From assembly GCA_021781555.1 (NCBI GenBank), contig JAJXWQ010000001.1, positions 71,392 to 117,495 of the forward strand: a stretch of DNA of 46,104 nt, read 5' to 3'. How positions within the stretch are numbered: position 1 is the first letter of the stretch; each line of letters starts with the position of its first letter. Below are positions 1 to 8,327 of the stretch, one piece after another. The notes beneath the pieces were generated by a model that saw only the letters and a program-made list of their open reading frames with translations, searched no databases and had not been told where the DNA came from. Origin of the DNA: a bacterium. Lineage in GTDB: Bacteria; Cyanobacteriota; Sericytochromatia; S15B-MN24; VGJW01. A program made the translations under genes and the position numbers.

Positions 1-144
1 GGCGGGAGCAGGGATGAAAGGACAGCTCCACGAGGGCCGTCTATCAAGGCTCACATCGTATCATGCGCCCGATCCCAAGATCCAGCGCACTTTGGGTAGG
101 CGCCAGGTTAAGGCGGAGGACCCGGCAGGGTAGCGCCGCGACCG
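1..144. other. Left edge without a gene
   Basis: No convincing reading frame, RNA or hairpin is visible here. The stretch lies downstream of the minus-strand secF gene and may hold its transcript end, but I see no clear hairpin followed by a T run. Confidence 0.5.
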
Positions 145-1245
145 CTAGGCGGTAGCGCCACTCTTGGCCGGAGCCGTCGGCTTGTTCTTGAGCCCATCGC
201 GCCAGAGCACGAGCAACGGCGCGGCATTGAAGATGCTGCTGTAGGTGCCGCTGATGACGCCGATCAGCATCGACAGGGTGAAGTAGAAGATGCTCGACCC
301 GCCGAAGATGACCAGTGGCATGAGCGTCAGCGCCACCGTCAAGCTGGTATTGATCGACCGGGCGAAGGTCTGGTTGACACTGCGATTGGCGACGTCAGCA
401 AAGCTGTCCGTCTTCTTGGCATAGCGGAGATTCTCGCGGAAGCGATCGAAGATGACGATCGTGTCATGGACCGAAAAGCCCATGACCGTGAGCAAGGCCG
501 TGACGAACAGAGAATCCGCCTCGGCGCCGAACACCAGGCACATGATGGCGAACATGCCAGACATGACCAGGACGTCATGCACCATGGCCGCGATCGCGCA
601 GACGGCAAAGTCAAACTGATACCGCACCGCGATGTAGGCGAGGATGGCGATGATGCCCGTGGCAAGGGCGATGAGCGCGTTGCGCAGGAGCTCCTTGCCG
701 ATGGTGGGACCGACGGAGTTCTCGCTGTCCTTGACGAAGGGGCCGAGGTGCTGCTGGGAGAGCCCCTTCATCAGGTCCTTGACCTGCAGGAGATCCAGCC
801 GCTTGGTCCGCACGATGAGCGTGGAGCCCGCCGAACCGACGCTGCTGGTCGCCGACCGCGACACGCCGCCCATCACGGTCTGGATCTCGGCACCGCTCAG
901 GTGCTCGCTCCCGACGATCGTGGCCTTGCCGCTCGGATCGTACGTGCGGTCGTAGATGGTGACCTTGGAGACGGCCTGCCTCAGCTGCTCGACCTTGACC
1001 GGCCGCTCGAAATGAAACTGCAGCAAGGAGCCACCGGTGAAGTCGATGCCGAGCTTGACCGGCGATCCGAAGCGGACCATGCACATGATGATGGCGATGA
1101 TGCCGGGAATGAGCACGGCACCGGAGATCCCGAACCAGACGAACTTCTTGCCCATGACGTCGATCTTGACGTCGGGCTGGGTGTACGCCGGAACTTCCTT
1201 GGGATCCGTCGGGGTACTCGGTTTGAAATCGGGCTGCTGAGCCAT
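145..1245 (-). CDS. secF: Protein translocase subunit SecF
   Basis: SecF works with SecD in the inner membrane, where the pair uses proton motive force to help SecYEG pull preproteins across. The product is about 366 residues, within the usual range. A first membrane helix (about residues 35-57) is followed by the family motif GIDFTGG (66-72), then a periplasmic part, then five helices in the last 180 residues. The conserved MGFSVHDTIVIFDRFREN block sits in that second half. I chose the ATG giving MAQQPDF. A longer frame exists, but its extra 15 residues overlap the end of secD and are Arg/Pro-rich. The gene starts 7 bases after the secD stop, so the two are cotranscribed. The stop is TAG in a CTAG context. 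Confidence 0.95.
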   Translation of the reverse strand: MAQQPDFKPSTPTDPKEVPAYTQPDVKIDVMGKKFVWFGISGAVLIPGIIAIIMCMVRFGSPVKLGIDFTGGSLLQFHFERPVKVEQLRQAVSKVTIYDRTYDPSGKATIVGSEHLSGAEIQTVMGGVSRSATSSVGSAGSTLIVRTKRLDLLQVKDLMKGLSQQHLGPFVKDSENSVGPTIGKELLRNALIALATGIIAILAYIAVRYQFDFAVCAIAAMVHDVLVMSGMFAIMCLVFGAEADSLFVTALLTVMGFSVHDTIVIFDRFRENLRYAKKTDSFADVANRSVNQTFARSINTSLTVALTLMPLVIFGGSSIFYFTLSMLIGVISGTYSSIFNAAPLLVLWRDGLKNKPTAPAKSGATA

Positions 1246-1252
1246 CTCTTGT

Positions 1253-2596
1253 CTAGGCCTCCTTGGCCTCGGGGAGGCCCTTGATCGCAAAGGGGTTCCT
1301 GAGCCCCCCTCTGGCCTCGAGGATCTGGTGGAGCAAGGCGCGGGTCACCGTGATGGCGGTGAAAAGGCTGCACAGGACGCCGATCGCCAGGGTGAGAGCG
1401 AATCCCCTCACCGGGCCGGTACCCAGCATGTACAGGATGGCGGCGGTGAGCAGCGTCGTGGAGTTGGAATCGAAAATCGCCGTGAAAGCCCGCTTGAAGC
1501 CGATCTCGATCGAAGAGTACAGACTTCGGCCGCGCTTGAGCTCCTCCTTGGTGCGCTCGAAGATGAGGATGTTGGCATCGACCGCCATACCGACCGACAG
1601 GATGAACCCGGCGATGCCCGGGACGGTCAGCGTGACCGGGATGAGCTTGTAGATGGCCAGCACCAAGATGGCGTAGATGGCCAGCGCCAGGTCTGCGACC
1701 AGACCCGGTAGCCGGTAGTAGGACGCCATGAACAGGACCACGAGCCCGAACCCGACGAGGCCCGCCTTGATGGACGAAGCGACCGTGTCGGAACCGAGCG
1801 AGGCGCCGACCTCCCGGACCTCGACCTCCTTGAGGGTCGTGGGCAGGGCGCCGGCCTTGAGCTGGCTCGCCAGCAGCTGCGCCTTGCGGGCGGTGAAATT
1901 GCCGTGGATCTCGGCGTCGCCCTGGAGGATGGGCTCCTCGACCTTGGGGGCCGAGATGATGGTCTTGTCGAGCTTGATGGCGATCTCTTTGCCTACGTAC
2001 TGGCTCGTCATCTCGCCAAAGAGCCGGGCGCCCTCGCCGTTGAACTTGAGGACGACCTGCCAGCCGCCGCCCGGACCGTTGTTGGGGACGGCCTTGGCAT
2101 CGACGAGCATCTTGCCGGTGAGGGCGCTGGGCTGCCAGGCCTCGGTCGAGGCGCTGGCGTTGGCTACCGGAGAGGTCTGGACGGGTGTCTCGAAGACGAG
2201 CTGGGCGGTCTTGCCAAGGTACCTGCGCGCCTCGTCAGGGTTCTTGATGCCGGGAAGGTCGATGACGACGTCGCGACGCCCCTGACGCTGGATGAGCGGC
2301 TCGGACACGCCGTACTGGTCCACGCGATTCCGCAGAACCTGGATGACGCTGGCCATCACCTGGGCGTTGACCTTGACGGCCGGGCTGGTCTTGGTCGCCG
2401 GCATGTCCTGGGCCTGGAGCACGAGGTGCATGCCGCCCTGGATGTCGAGACCCCGCTTGAACGGCCAGTCCTTGTTGTTGGAAACGACCCACATCGCACC
2501 GATCGTGAGCATGACGACCAGTAGCAGGACGAGCTGGCGCGGATTCAACGACAAGGACGAATCTCCCGAGAGCGCCCGGTCCGAGCAACCTGGCAT
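1253..2596 (-). CDS. secD: Protein translocase subunit SecD
   Basis: SecD is the larger partner of SecF in the accessory translocase complex. The product is about 447 residues. It has an N-terminal helix (LVLLLVVMLTIGAMWVV), the DIQGGMHLVLQ motif after it, a large periplasmic domain with a VIDLPGI segment, and a C-terminal block of helices holding GMAVDANILIFERTKEEL, which is diagnostic of SecD. The open frame extends 89 codons further upstream, but that part is not SecD-like and crosses a repeat copy. ATG at 2594-2596 is therefore the likely start, although a start a few codons later cannot be excluded. A possible -10 hexamer TAAACT (2649-2654, minus strand) lies about 50 bases upstream. It is transcribed ahead of secF. 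Confidence 0.94.
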   Translation of the reverse strand: MPGCSDRALSGDSSLSLNPRQLVLLLVVMLTIGAMWVVSNNKDWPFKRGLDIQGGMHLVLQAQDMPATKTSPAVKVNAQVMASVIQVLRNRVDQYGVSEPLIQRQGRRDVVIDLPGIKNPDEARRYLGKTAQLVFETPVQTSPVANASASTEAWQPSALTGKMLVDAKAVPNNGPGGGWQVVLKFNGEGARLFGEMTSQYVGKEIAIKLDKTIISAPKVEEPILQGDAEIHGNFTARKAQLLASQLKAGALPTTLKEVEVREVGASLGSDTVASSIKAGLVGFGLVVLFMASYYRLPGLVADLALAIYAILVLAIYKLIPVTLTVPGIAGFILSVGMAVDANILIFERTKEELKRGRSLYSSIEIGFKRAFTAIFDSNSTTLLTAAILYMLGTGPVRGFALTLAIGVLCSLFTAITVTRALLHQILEARGGLRNPFAIKGLPEAKEA

Positions 2597-2719
2597 ATGA
2601 GCCTGAAACGACAGGCGTTGGCTGGCATCGAGGGCAATTGAGTCCCCCAGTTTAGGGTGGCGGACGGGTGGGGTCAAGCCTGCCAAAGGAAGAGACCGAT
2701 CGGGACCGCCAGCCAAGGC

Positions 2720-2771
2720 GCTCCAGGTTTGCAGGGATCGGGCCCGAGGAGTCAAACGGGGTCCGGTTGCG
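2720..2771 (-). repeat. Palindromic repeat, partial copy 1 (inverted)
   Basis: Read on the minus strand this matches the right half of the dispersed repeat: the GCAACCGG-CCCCGTTTGACTC core, then the CGGGCCCGATCC segment and a diverged CAAACCTGGAGC end. It is the only copy in this orientation. It lies between secD and the bioY-like gene, which point away from each other. Confidence 0.75.
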
Positions 2772-2798
2772 GGGCCAAGCGGCGCCCCGCCGTCTGAG

Positions 2799-3461
2799 TT
2801 GATAAGATGGACGCTCGTGATTTCCCTGCTCAACGTCCTCGTGCTGGCCAGCCTCACCGCCATCGGCGGTTTCTTGCCTATCCTCGTGCCCTATGCCACG
2901 GTGGGGACGCCCATCTTGCCCGGTGCGCACGAGCTGATGCACTGGCGAGCGATTTCGGTCGGCCTCTGCACGCTCTCGCTCCAGGTGCCCGCCGTCTGGG
3001 TGTCGGGTTGGCTGCTCGGGCCCAGGCTCGGACTGGCAAGTCAGGTGGTCCTGCTCCTGGTGGGGCTGGCGGGGCTCCCGATCTTTGCCGCGGGAGGAGG
3101 GATCCACTATACCGGCGAGCCGACCTTCGGTTATCTCCTGGGATTCCTGCCGGCGGTCGTCCTCATCGGGGCTCTGACCCGCAAGGGCCAGCAGGCACGT
3201 CCGCTCGGCGCCATCATGTGGACGGCGGCGGGCCTCGTCCTGGGGCAGGCGGCGATGTGGGGCGTCGGATTGACCTGGCAGGCGATCGCCCTGGGCGGCA
3301 GGCCCGCCATCTGGCGAGCCTCGGTCGAGGGCACGCTCCAGCTTGCGGCGAGCTACGCCTGCTTGATGGCCGTCATCGTCGTGGCCCAGGCGCTTCTCGC
3401 GGCGCTGCGCAACCGGGCCCCGTTTGACTCCTCGGACCCGATCCTTCCCAAGACGCGCTAG
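2799..3461 (+). CDS. bioY: BioY-like transporter substrate-binding (S) component
   Basis: This is an integral membrane protein of up to 220 residues with about six hydrophobic helices. The segment LLVGLAGLPIFAAGGG followed by PTFGYLLGFLPAVVLIG resembles the BioY signature of biotin ECF transporters, in which the S component binds biotin in the membrane and passes it through an energising module. No ATPase or EcfT gene is nearby, so a shared module elsewhere or solitary action is inferred. The start is unsettled: TTG at 2799 gives MIRWTL, while GTG at 2817 lies 8 bases after a -10-like TAAGAT. The last 20 residues (from about LRNRAPFDSSDP) are encoded by a repeat copy and its terminal CTAG provides the stop, so the tail is probably not part of the ancestral protein. 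Confidence 0.68.
   Translation: MIRWTLVISLLNVLVLASLTAIGGFLPILVPYATVGTPILPGAHELMHWRAISVGLCTLSLQVPAVWVSGWLLGPRLGLASQVVLLLVGLAGLPIFAAGGGIHYTGEPTFGYLLGFLPAVVLIGALTRKGQQARPLGAIMWTAAGLVLGQAAMWGVGLTWQAIALGGRPAIWRASVEGTLQLAASYACLMAVIVVAQALLAALRNRAPFDSSDPILPKTR
3403..3461 (+). repeat. Palindromic repeat, partial copy 2 (inside bioY end)
   Basis: The right half of the repeat: GCTGCGCAACCGGGCCCC, GTTTGACTCCTCGGACCCGATCC and a diverged end closing in CTAG (3458-3461). It is translated as the C-terminus of the bioY-like product. The CTAG supplies TAG stops to bioY on the plus strand and to dtd on the minus strand. Confidence 0.8.
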
Positions 3462-3898
3462 CGCTCGACCAGGAGCGTGAACGGGCCATCGTTCACGAGC
3501 TCGACCTCCATCAACGCGCCGAACACCCCGGTCCCGACCTGCAGCCCGGCCTGCCGGATCCGCTCCACGAAACGCTCGTAAAGGTGACGCGCCAGGTCCG
3601 GGCGGGCCGCCGCGGTGAAATCCGGCCGGCGCCCCTTGAGGGTGTGGCCGTAGAGCGTGAACTGACTCACGACCAGGACGGCACCGCCCTCCTCGCGCAC
3701 GGATCGGTCTGGCTTCCCGGTAGCGGGCTCGGGAAAGATCCGGAGATCGAGGCACTTGTCGGCCACGAAGTCCGCCCGGGCCTCATCGTCGTCGGCCCCG
3801 ACTCCCAGCAGGACCGCGATACCGCGGCCGATCCGACCGGACACCTCGCCAGCGACCCGTACCTCGGCACGGCTGACCCGCTGGATCAGGGCTCTCAT
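3458..3898 (-). CDS. dtd: D-aminoacyl-tRNA deacylase
   Basis: Dtd hydrolyses D-amino acids, and misattached glycine, from tRNA in the cytoplasm as a proofreading step. The 146-residue length is the family norm. Both active-site signatures are present: SQFTLY (78-83) and NDGPFT (136-141), the cross-subunit proline motif region. ATG at 3896-3898 follows the rsmA stop by 2 bases, so it is the last gene of the nif3-der-plsY-rsmA-dtd run. It converges on bioY, and the two stop codons share the palindromic CTAG. Confidence 0.95.
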   Translation of the reverse strand: MRALIQRVSRAEVRVAGEVSGRIGRGIAVLLGVGADDDEARADFVADKCLDLRIFPEPATGKPDRSVREEGGAVLVVSQFTLYGHTLKGRRPDFTAAARPDLARHLYERFVERIRQAGLQVGTGVFGALMEVELVNDGPFTLLVER

Positions 3899-3902
3899 GC
3901 CG

Positions 3903-4853
3903 TCAGGCCAGCGCGTCGGCGAGCCGGGCGAACTCGGCCAGGTCCAGGGTCTCGCCGCGCCTCCCCGGATCGATGCCGGTCGCGTCGAAGGCCCGCTCCA
4001 GGGCGGTCTTGTCGAAGGCGGCGGCCCGGAGGGCGTTCATCAAGGTCTTGCGCCGCTGCCCGAAGGCGCCGCGCACCACGCGGAAAAGGGTCGCCGGCGA
4101 GGCCACGACGACGGGCGGCGAACGCCGGGGCTTCAGCCGGACCACCGCGGAATCCACCTTGGGGCGTGGGACGAAAGCGGTCCGTGGCACGCCGAAGGCG
4201 ATCTCGACCTCGGCGGCGTACTGGACCAGGACCGAGAGCGAACCGTAGTCCTTGGTCCCCGGGACTGCAATCATCCGCTCGGCCACTTCCTTCTGGACCA
4301 TCAAGACGATCGCCTCGGCCCGGGGGACGACCTCGGTCAGCGGCCGGGTCTCGAGCTGCCGAGCCTGCAAGAGCTCGAGCAGGATGGGCGTTGTGATGTA
4401 GTAGGGGATGTTGGCGACCACACGAAGGGTGGAGCGGGGGCCCGCGGCGGCCTCGGTCTCTGCCGAGGCTTCATCGAGGCCCAGGTCCTGCCACCCGAGC
4501 TTCAGGAAATCGCCCCAGATCACGTTCAAGCTGGCGTGCTCGCGGCCCAGGGCATCGAGGTCGGGCTTCATCCGCTCATCGATCTCCACCGCCACGACAC
4601 GGCGGGCGCGTTCGAGCAGTTGCCGGGTCAAGAGGCCGGTACCCGGACCGATCTCGAGCACCGTGTCTCCAGGAGCGATCTCCGCCGCGGCGGCGATGCG
4701 GGGCGCGACACCCGGATCGACGAGGAAATTCTGGCCGAGGCGACGCCTCGCCCTCACAGCGATCACAGGCGCGTCGGGCTGCATCTCCGGGCCGGGGCCG
4801 GCCGGGCGCCGCCGAGCCCTCCGAGGTCTTCGGGCTCCGATCTTGCCCGGCAT
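3903..4853 (-). CDS. rsmA: 16S rRNA dimethyladenosine transferase RsmA (KsgA)
   Basis: RsmA uses SAM to dimethylate two adjacent adenosines near the 3' end of 16S rRNA during late 30S assembly. Visible motifs are LGQNFLVDP, the SAM-binding LEIGPGTGLLTRQLL, VAVEID, and the catalytic NIPYYITTPIL (the family's N-L/I-P-Y). PRPKVDSAVVRL and the FGQRRKTLMNAL helix mark the C-terminal domain. ATG at 4851-4853 overlaps the plsY stop in TGATG, which argues for coupled translation. A later ATG at 4784 (MQPDAPV) would drop an Arg-rich tail that is unusual for the family and is a real alternative. Confidence 0.94.
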   Translation of the reverse strand: MPGKIGARRPRRARRRPAGPGPEMQPDAPVIAVRARRRLGQNFLVDPGVAPRIAAAAEIAPGDTVLEIGPGTGLLTRQLLERARRVVAVEIDERMKPDLDALGREHASLNVIWGDFLKLGWQDLGLDEASAETEAAAGPRSTLRVVANIPYYITTPILLELLQARQLETRPLTEVVPRAEAIVLMVQKEVAERMIAVPGTKDYGSLSVLVQYAAEVEIAFGVPRTAFVPRPKVDSAVVRLKPRRSPPVVVASPATLFRVVRGAFGQRRKTLMNALRAAAFDKTALERAFDATGIDPGRRGETLDLAEFARLADALA

Positions 4854-5545
4854 CACGGACGCTGCTCGGGCGCACCGGAGCCCGCGGCGTCCCCGGCCTG
4901 GACGATGCGCGCGTCCGGATCCGCAAGATGCGATCCGGCCCCGAAGCGCGGTTCGGTGCCGAGCATGATGCGCGAGATGTTGGATCGATGCCGGAAAATG
5001 ACGTAGACGGCAGCGGCGAGCGAATAGGCCACGAATGCCGCGGGATCGGCCCCGAGGCCCGGGCGCGGGAGTGCCAGCATCATGCCCGGCAGGACCGCGG
5101 CGGCCGTGATGCTGGCGATCGACACCACCCGGGTGAGCCGGAAGACGATCCCCCAGACAGCCAGGACGGCCAACCCCGCCAGCACGTTCAGCGCGAGGAT
5201 GGTGCCGACGCCCGTGGCCACGGCCTTGCCACCCTTACCGCGCATGAAGACCGAGAAGCTGTGCCCGACGATCGCGCCGCACGCCGCCACGACCGGCAGC
5301 CACCCCGGCGCGTGGGCCAGTCCCTGGGCCGCCGCCACCGGGCCGGCTCCCTTGGCGACATCGAGCACGAAGCACGCAATGCCCGGCACCTTTCCCAGCG
5401 TACGCACCACGTTGGTCGCCCCGATGTTGCCGCTACCGTGCTGGGTGATGTCGATGCCAAAGAAGAGCTTGGGGATCAGGAAGGAGAATGGAATCGCGCC
5501 GATCAGGTAGGAGACCAGCAGCGTAAATCCGGCCAGGGCTACCAC
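4853..5545 (-). CDS. plsY: Glycerol-3-phosphate acyltransferase PlsY
   Basis: PlsY transfers the acyl chain from acyl-phosphate to glycerol-3-phosphate, giving lysophosphatidic acid at the inner membrane, the first step of phospholipid synthesis. The protein has about five membrane helices and the three conserved cytoplasmic blocks GSGNIGATNVVR, GHSFSVFMRGKGGKAVATG and FRHRSNISRIMLGTEPRFG. At 230 residues it is slightly long because of about 30 residues after the third block. The start appears to be GTG at 5543-5545. Its stop overlaps rsmA. A full repeat copy separates it from der upstream, so it may have its own promoter or depend on read-through. Confidence 0.94.
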   Translation of the reverse strand: MVALAGFTLLVSYLIGAIPFSFLIPKLFFGIDITQHGSGNIGATNVVRTLGKVPGIACFVLDVAKGAGPVAAAQGLAHAPGWLPVVAACGAIVGHSFSVFMRGKGGKAVATGVGTILALNVLAGLAVLAVWGIVFRLTRVVSIASITAAAVLPGMMLALPRPGLGADPAAFVAYSLAAAVYVIFRHRSNISRIMLGTEPRFGAGSHLADPDARIVQAGDAAGSGAPEQRP

Positions 5546-5653
5546 GCCTCTGCCCCGCTCGCTCCACCGAGGCCCGGAACGCCCCGCGAGACCGAACCCG
5601 TCTCCGGGGGGATTTCCTGCGCCATCGTCCGCAACAGAACGCCGGACAACGCG

Positions 5654-5761
5654 CTAGACCTTTTGCAGTTTGAACGGGGCCCTCTGCGCGGTCGCTGCGC
5701 TGCGCATCCGGGCCCCGTTTGACTCATCGGGCTCGATCCATTCAAACCGGGAGCACCCTAG
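5654..5761 (+). repeat. Palindromic repeat, full copy 3
   Basis: A 108-base unit bounded by CTAG at both ends (5654-5657 and 5758-5761). It holds a CCTTTTGCAG lead, an inverted pair AACGGGGCCC / GGGCCCCGTT, a GC-rich inner hairpin GCGCGGTCGC...GCGC, and an outer pair GTTTGAA / TTCAAAC. It fills most of the plsY-der gap. The right-hand CTAG is the der stop codon. Confidence 0.92.
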
Positions 5762-7089
5762 CTCGACCGCTCGCGCCGGGCCCGGAAGAACAGCCGGATG
5801 GGAGTCCCCTTGAAGCCGAAGGCCTCCCGGAACTTGCCCGTCAAGTAGCGCTCGTAGGAATCGGTCACCAGGGTCGGATCGTTGCAAAACAACAGGAACG
5901 TGGGGGGCCGGGTCGGGCCCTGGCTGGTGTAGTAGACACGCAAGCGCTTGCCGTGCCGGGTCGGCGGCGGGTTCAAGCTGAGGGCCTCGGTCACCACCTC
6001 GTTGACCACGCCCGTGGTGACGCGCCGCCCGTTCTCGCCGGCGGCCGCCATGGCCGCAGGGAGAATCTTGTCGATCCGCTGACCCGAGAGCGCCGAGGTG
6101 AACACCACGGGCGCCCAGTCGACGTGATGGAGCTCGCGCAGGACTTCCTCCTGGAACTTGGGCAGCGTATAGGTATCCTTGGGCACCAGGTCCCACTTGT
6201 TGATGACCACGACGAGCGCCTTTCCGCCCTCGAGCGCCAGGCCGGCCAGACGCTGATCCTGCTCGGTGACCCCGACCGTCGCGTCGACGACCAGCACGAC
6301 GACGTTCGCTCGCTCCATCGCCTTGAGCGCGCGCACGACCGAGAACTGCTCCACTCCGTACGGGACCTTGGACTTGCGCCGGATGCCCGCGGTATCGACC
6401 AGTACGACCTCGCGCTCATCCACACTGACCCGGGTGTCGATCGCATCCCTCGTGGTGCCCGACTCGGGCGAAACGATCATCCGCTCGTGGCCGATCAGCC
6501 GGTTGACCAGGGAGCTCTTGCCCACATTGGGGCGACCGACGATCGCAACCTTGAGAGCCTCGAGCGCCGCCTCGCCAGCGGGTGCTGGCGCCGCCGGAAG
6601 CGCCCTCACGACGGCGTCGAGAAAGTCACCCGTGCTGGTACCGTGCAGACCCGACACCGGGAGAGGGTCGCCCAGGCCGAGTTCGAAGAATTCCATCGCG
6701 AGCGGGTCATCGCGAACGTCGTCGCACTTGTTGGCCGCGATGAGGACGGGCTTGCGCGCCCGTCGCAAGATCTCGGCGATCTCGTGATCGGAAGACGTCG
6801 GACCGGCCTTGGCGTCGACGAGCAAGACGATGACGTCGGCTTCCTCGATCGCCGCCTTGGCCTGCTCGGACACGTTCTGCAAGAGCTCGTCGGCCGTTCC
6901 GGGCACGATGCCGCCGGTATCCACGAGCAGGAACTCGCGCCCGTTCCAGTCGGCCTTGAGGTAGTGGCGATCGCGCGTCACGCCCTCCTCGCCATGGACG
7001 ATGGCCTCCTGGCCGCCCACGATGCGGTTGATGAGCGTGGACTTGCCGACGTTGGGCCGCCCCACGATCGCGACGACGGGAAAGCTCAC
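5758..7089 (-). CDS. der: Ribosome assembly GTPase Der (EngA)
   Basis: Der is an essential tandem-GTPase factor for 50S subunit maturation. The product is 443 residues. Domain one has GRPNVGKS (10-17), DTGG (57-60) and NKCD (120-123). Domain two has GRPNVGKSS (185-193), DTAG (232-235) and an NKWD motif. A C-terminal KH-like domain ends with the PTRPPTFLLFCN segment typical of Der. The start is GTG at 7087-7089 in a GTGA overlap with the nif3 stop, so translation is probably coupled. The TAG stop is contributed by the CTAG edge of a repeat copy. Confidence 0.96.
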   Translation of the reverse strand: MSFPVVAIVGRPNVGKSTLINRIVGGQEAIVHGEEGVTRDRHYLKADWNGREFLLVDTGGIVPGTADELLQNVSEQAKAAIEEADVIVLLVDAKAGPTSSDHEIAEILRRARKPVLIAANKCDDVRDDPLAMEFFELGLGDPLPVSGLHGTSTGDFLDAVVRALPAAPAPAGEAALEALKVAIVGRPNVGKSSLVNRLIGHERMIVSPESGTTRDAIDTRVSVDEREVVLVDTAGIRRKSKVPYGVEQFSVVRALKAMERANVVVLVVDATVGVTEQDQRLAGLALEGGKALVVVINKWDLVPKDTYTLPKFQEEVLRELHHVDWAPVVFTSALSGQRIDKILPAAMAAAGENGRRVTTGVVNEVVTEALSLNPPPTRHGKRLRVYYTSQGPTRPPTFLLFCNDPTLVTDSYERYLTGKFREAFGFKGTPIRLFFRARRERSS

Positions 7090-8177
7090 GGCAGGATCAC
7101 CTCGAAGGGCTCGTTCTCGTGGAAGGCTTCGATGGGCACCGACGCGGGCAGGCGTCGGGCCAGGTGCCCGACGAGGACGTCGACGACCGGCTCCTCGGAG
7201 GCCTGGTGGCCAACCTCGAGCACGGCCAGGCCGCGATCTCGAACCTCGAGAGCGGTGTGATAGCGGATCTCGCCGGTGACGAAGAGCTCGACACCGCGAT
7301 CCGCCGCCAGATGGGCCAGCTCGCTGCCAGCCCCCGAGCAGATGGCGACGCTCGAGACCACCCGTCCGGCATCCCCTACCAGGCGCAAGCTACGCGGCGA
7401 CAGAGCCCGGTGAATCCGAGCGGCGATCTCCGCGATCGGGGTCGGCTGGGCGAGGGGGCCATAGAGGCCGAGGCCCCAAGGATCGGACGAGTTCTCGAGC
7501 CGCACGACCTCGTAACTCACCATCTCGTAGGGATGCACGCGCCGCATCGCTGCCACCACGTCGTCGACCTGTCTCTGGCGAGCGACGACCTCGAGGCGCG
7601 CACCCGACACCGCCTGGAGGCGAGGCAACATCCCGGTGCCGCCCCGGACCCGGAAGGTGCCCTCCGACTGGAGCGAGAGGCTGGCCAGATCGGATCCGCC
7701 CGGCAAGCCAGCCCCGGCCTCCCACATCGCACGGGCGACTTCCTCGCGCTTCTCGGCCGGCACGAAGACATGGATCTTGAACCATGGTTCGCTCCCGCCC
7801 GGCTCCAGCACGCGATCGAGTCGCCAGCCCATGAGATCGGCCAGGCGGTGGTTGGAAGCCGTGGCGTCGAGATTGGTGTGGGCCGCGTAAGCCGTGACGT
7901 CATGGGCCAGCAGCAGGGCGGCGGTTCGGGCGGGATCGCGGTCGGTGCGAAGCTGCTTGGTGGCCTTGAACAGCAGCGGGTGGTGCGTCACCAGCAGGTT
8001 ATGACCGCGGGCGATCGCCTGCTGAACGGCCGCCCGCGAGGGATTGAGCGCGACCAGGACCCCCGTGACCTCACCGCCAGGATCCCCGACCTGGAGACCG
8101 CTGTTGTCCCACGACGCGGCATACGGCAGAGGAGCCAGCTCCTCCACCAGTGCCATCACTGATTGTCTATCCATCAT
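7086..8177 (-). CDS. Nif3-family dinuclear metal-binding protein (YqfO type)
   Basis: This family has a toroidal hexamer fold with a two-metal site. It is often labelled GTP cyclohydrolase 1 type 2, but its physiological reaction is unsettled. At about 363 residues it is the long form carrying an inserted PII-like domain (roughly residues 130-230, KIHVFVPAEKREEVARAMWEAG onward). Metal ligands are visible in VTHHPLLF, AHTNLDA and, near the C-terminus, GEIRYH and EVGHQASE. Two adjacent ATG codons (8175-8177, 8172-8174) begin MMDRQSV. The longer open frame running into lysA antisense is not protein-like. It heads the cluster ending in dtd and is transcribed away from lysA. Confidence 0.9.
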   Translation of the reverse strand: MMDRQSVMALVEELAPLPYAASWDNSGLQVGDPGGEVTGVLVALNPSRAAVQQAIARGHNLLVTHHPLLFKATKQLRTDRDPARTAALLLAHDVTAYAAHTNLDATASNHRLADLMGWRLDRVLEPGGSEPWFKIHVFVPAEKREEVARAMWEAGAGLPGGSDLASLSLQSEGTFRVRGGTGMLPRLQAVSGARLEVVARQRQVDDVVAAMRRVHPYEMVSYEVVRLENSSDPWGLGLYGPLAQPTPIAEIAARIHRALSPRSLRLVGDAGRVVSSVAICSGAGSELAHLAADRGVELFVTGEIRYHTALEVRDRGLAVLEVGHQASEEPVVDVLVGHLARRLPASVPIEAFHENEPFEVILP

Positions 8178-8269
8178 CTCGACGCCGAAAGCCAATCCTA
8201 CCAGATAAAGGCTGGACGAATTCCAGCGAACCGCTGGCCAGCGACGCCTTCGGCGCGGACTCGATGCGC

Positions 8270-8275
8270 TATACT
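8270..8275 (+). promoter_or_regulatory. Possible -10 element for the lysA operon
   Basis: TATACT lies 53 bases before the proposed lysA start, inside the 150-base divergent gap with nif3. I see no good -35 at the usual spacing (TTCGGC is 15 bases away), so this is a weak proposal. Confidence 0.3.
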
Positions 8276-8327
8276 GGGAGGGTCCGCAAGGAAACCAGCT
8301 TTTCGCTGCGCACGTCCTGGAGAAACG

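Noticed and set aside
5654-5761. Repeat as an integron attC site
   Set aside because: Size and palindromy fit, but the RYYYAAC and GTTRRRY core sites are absent and no integrase is present.
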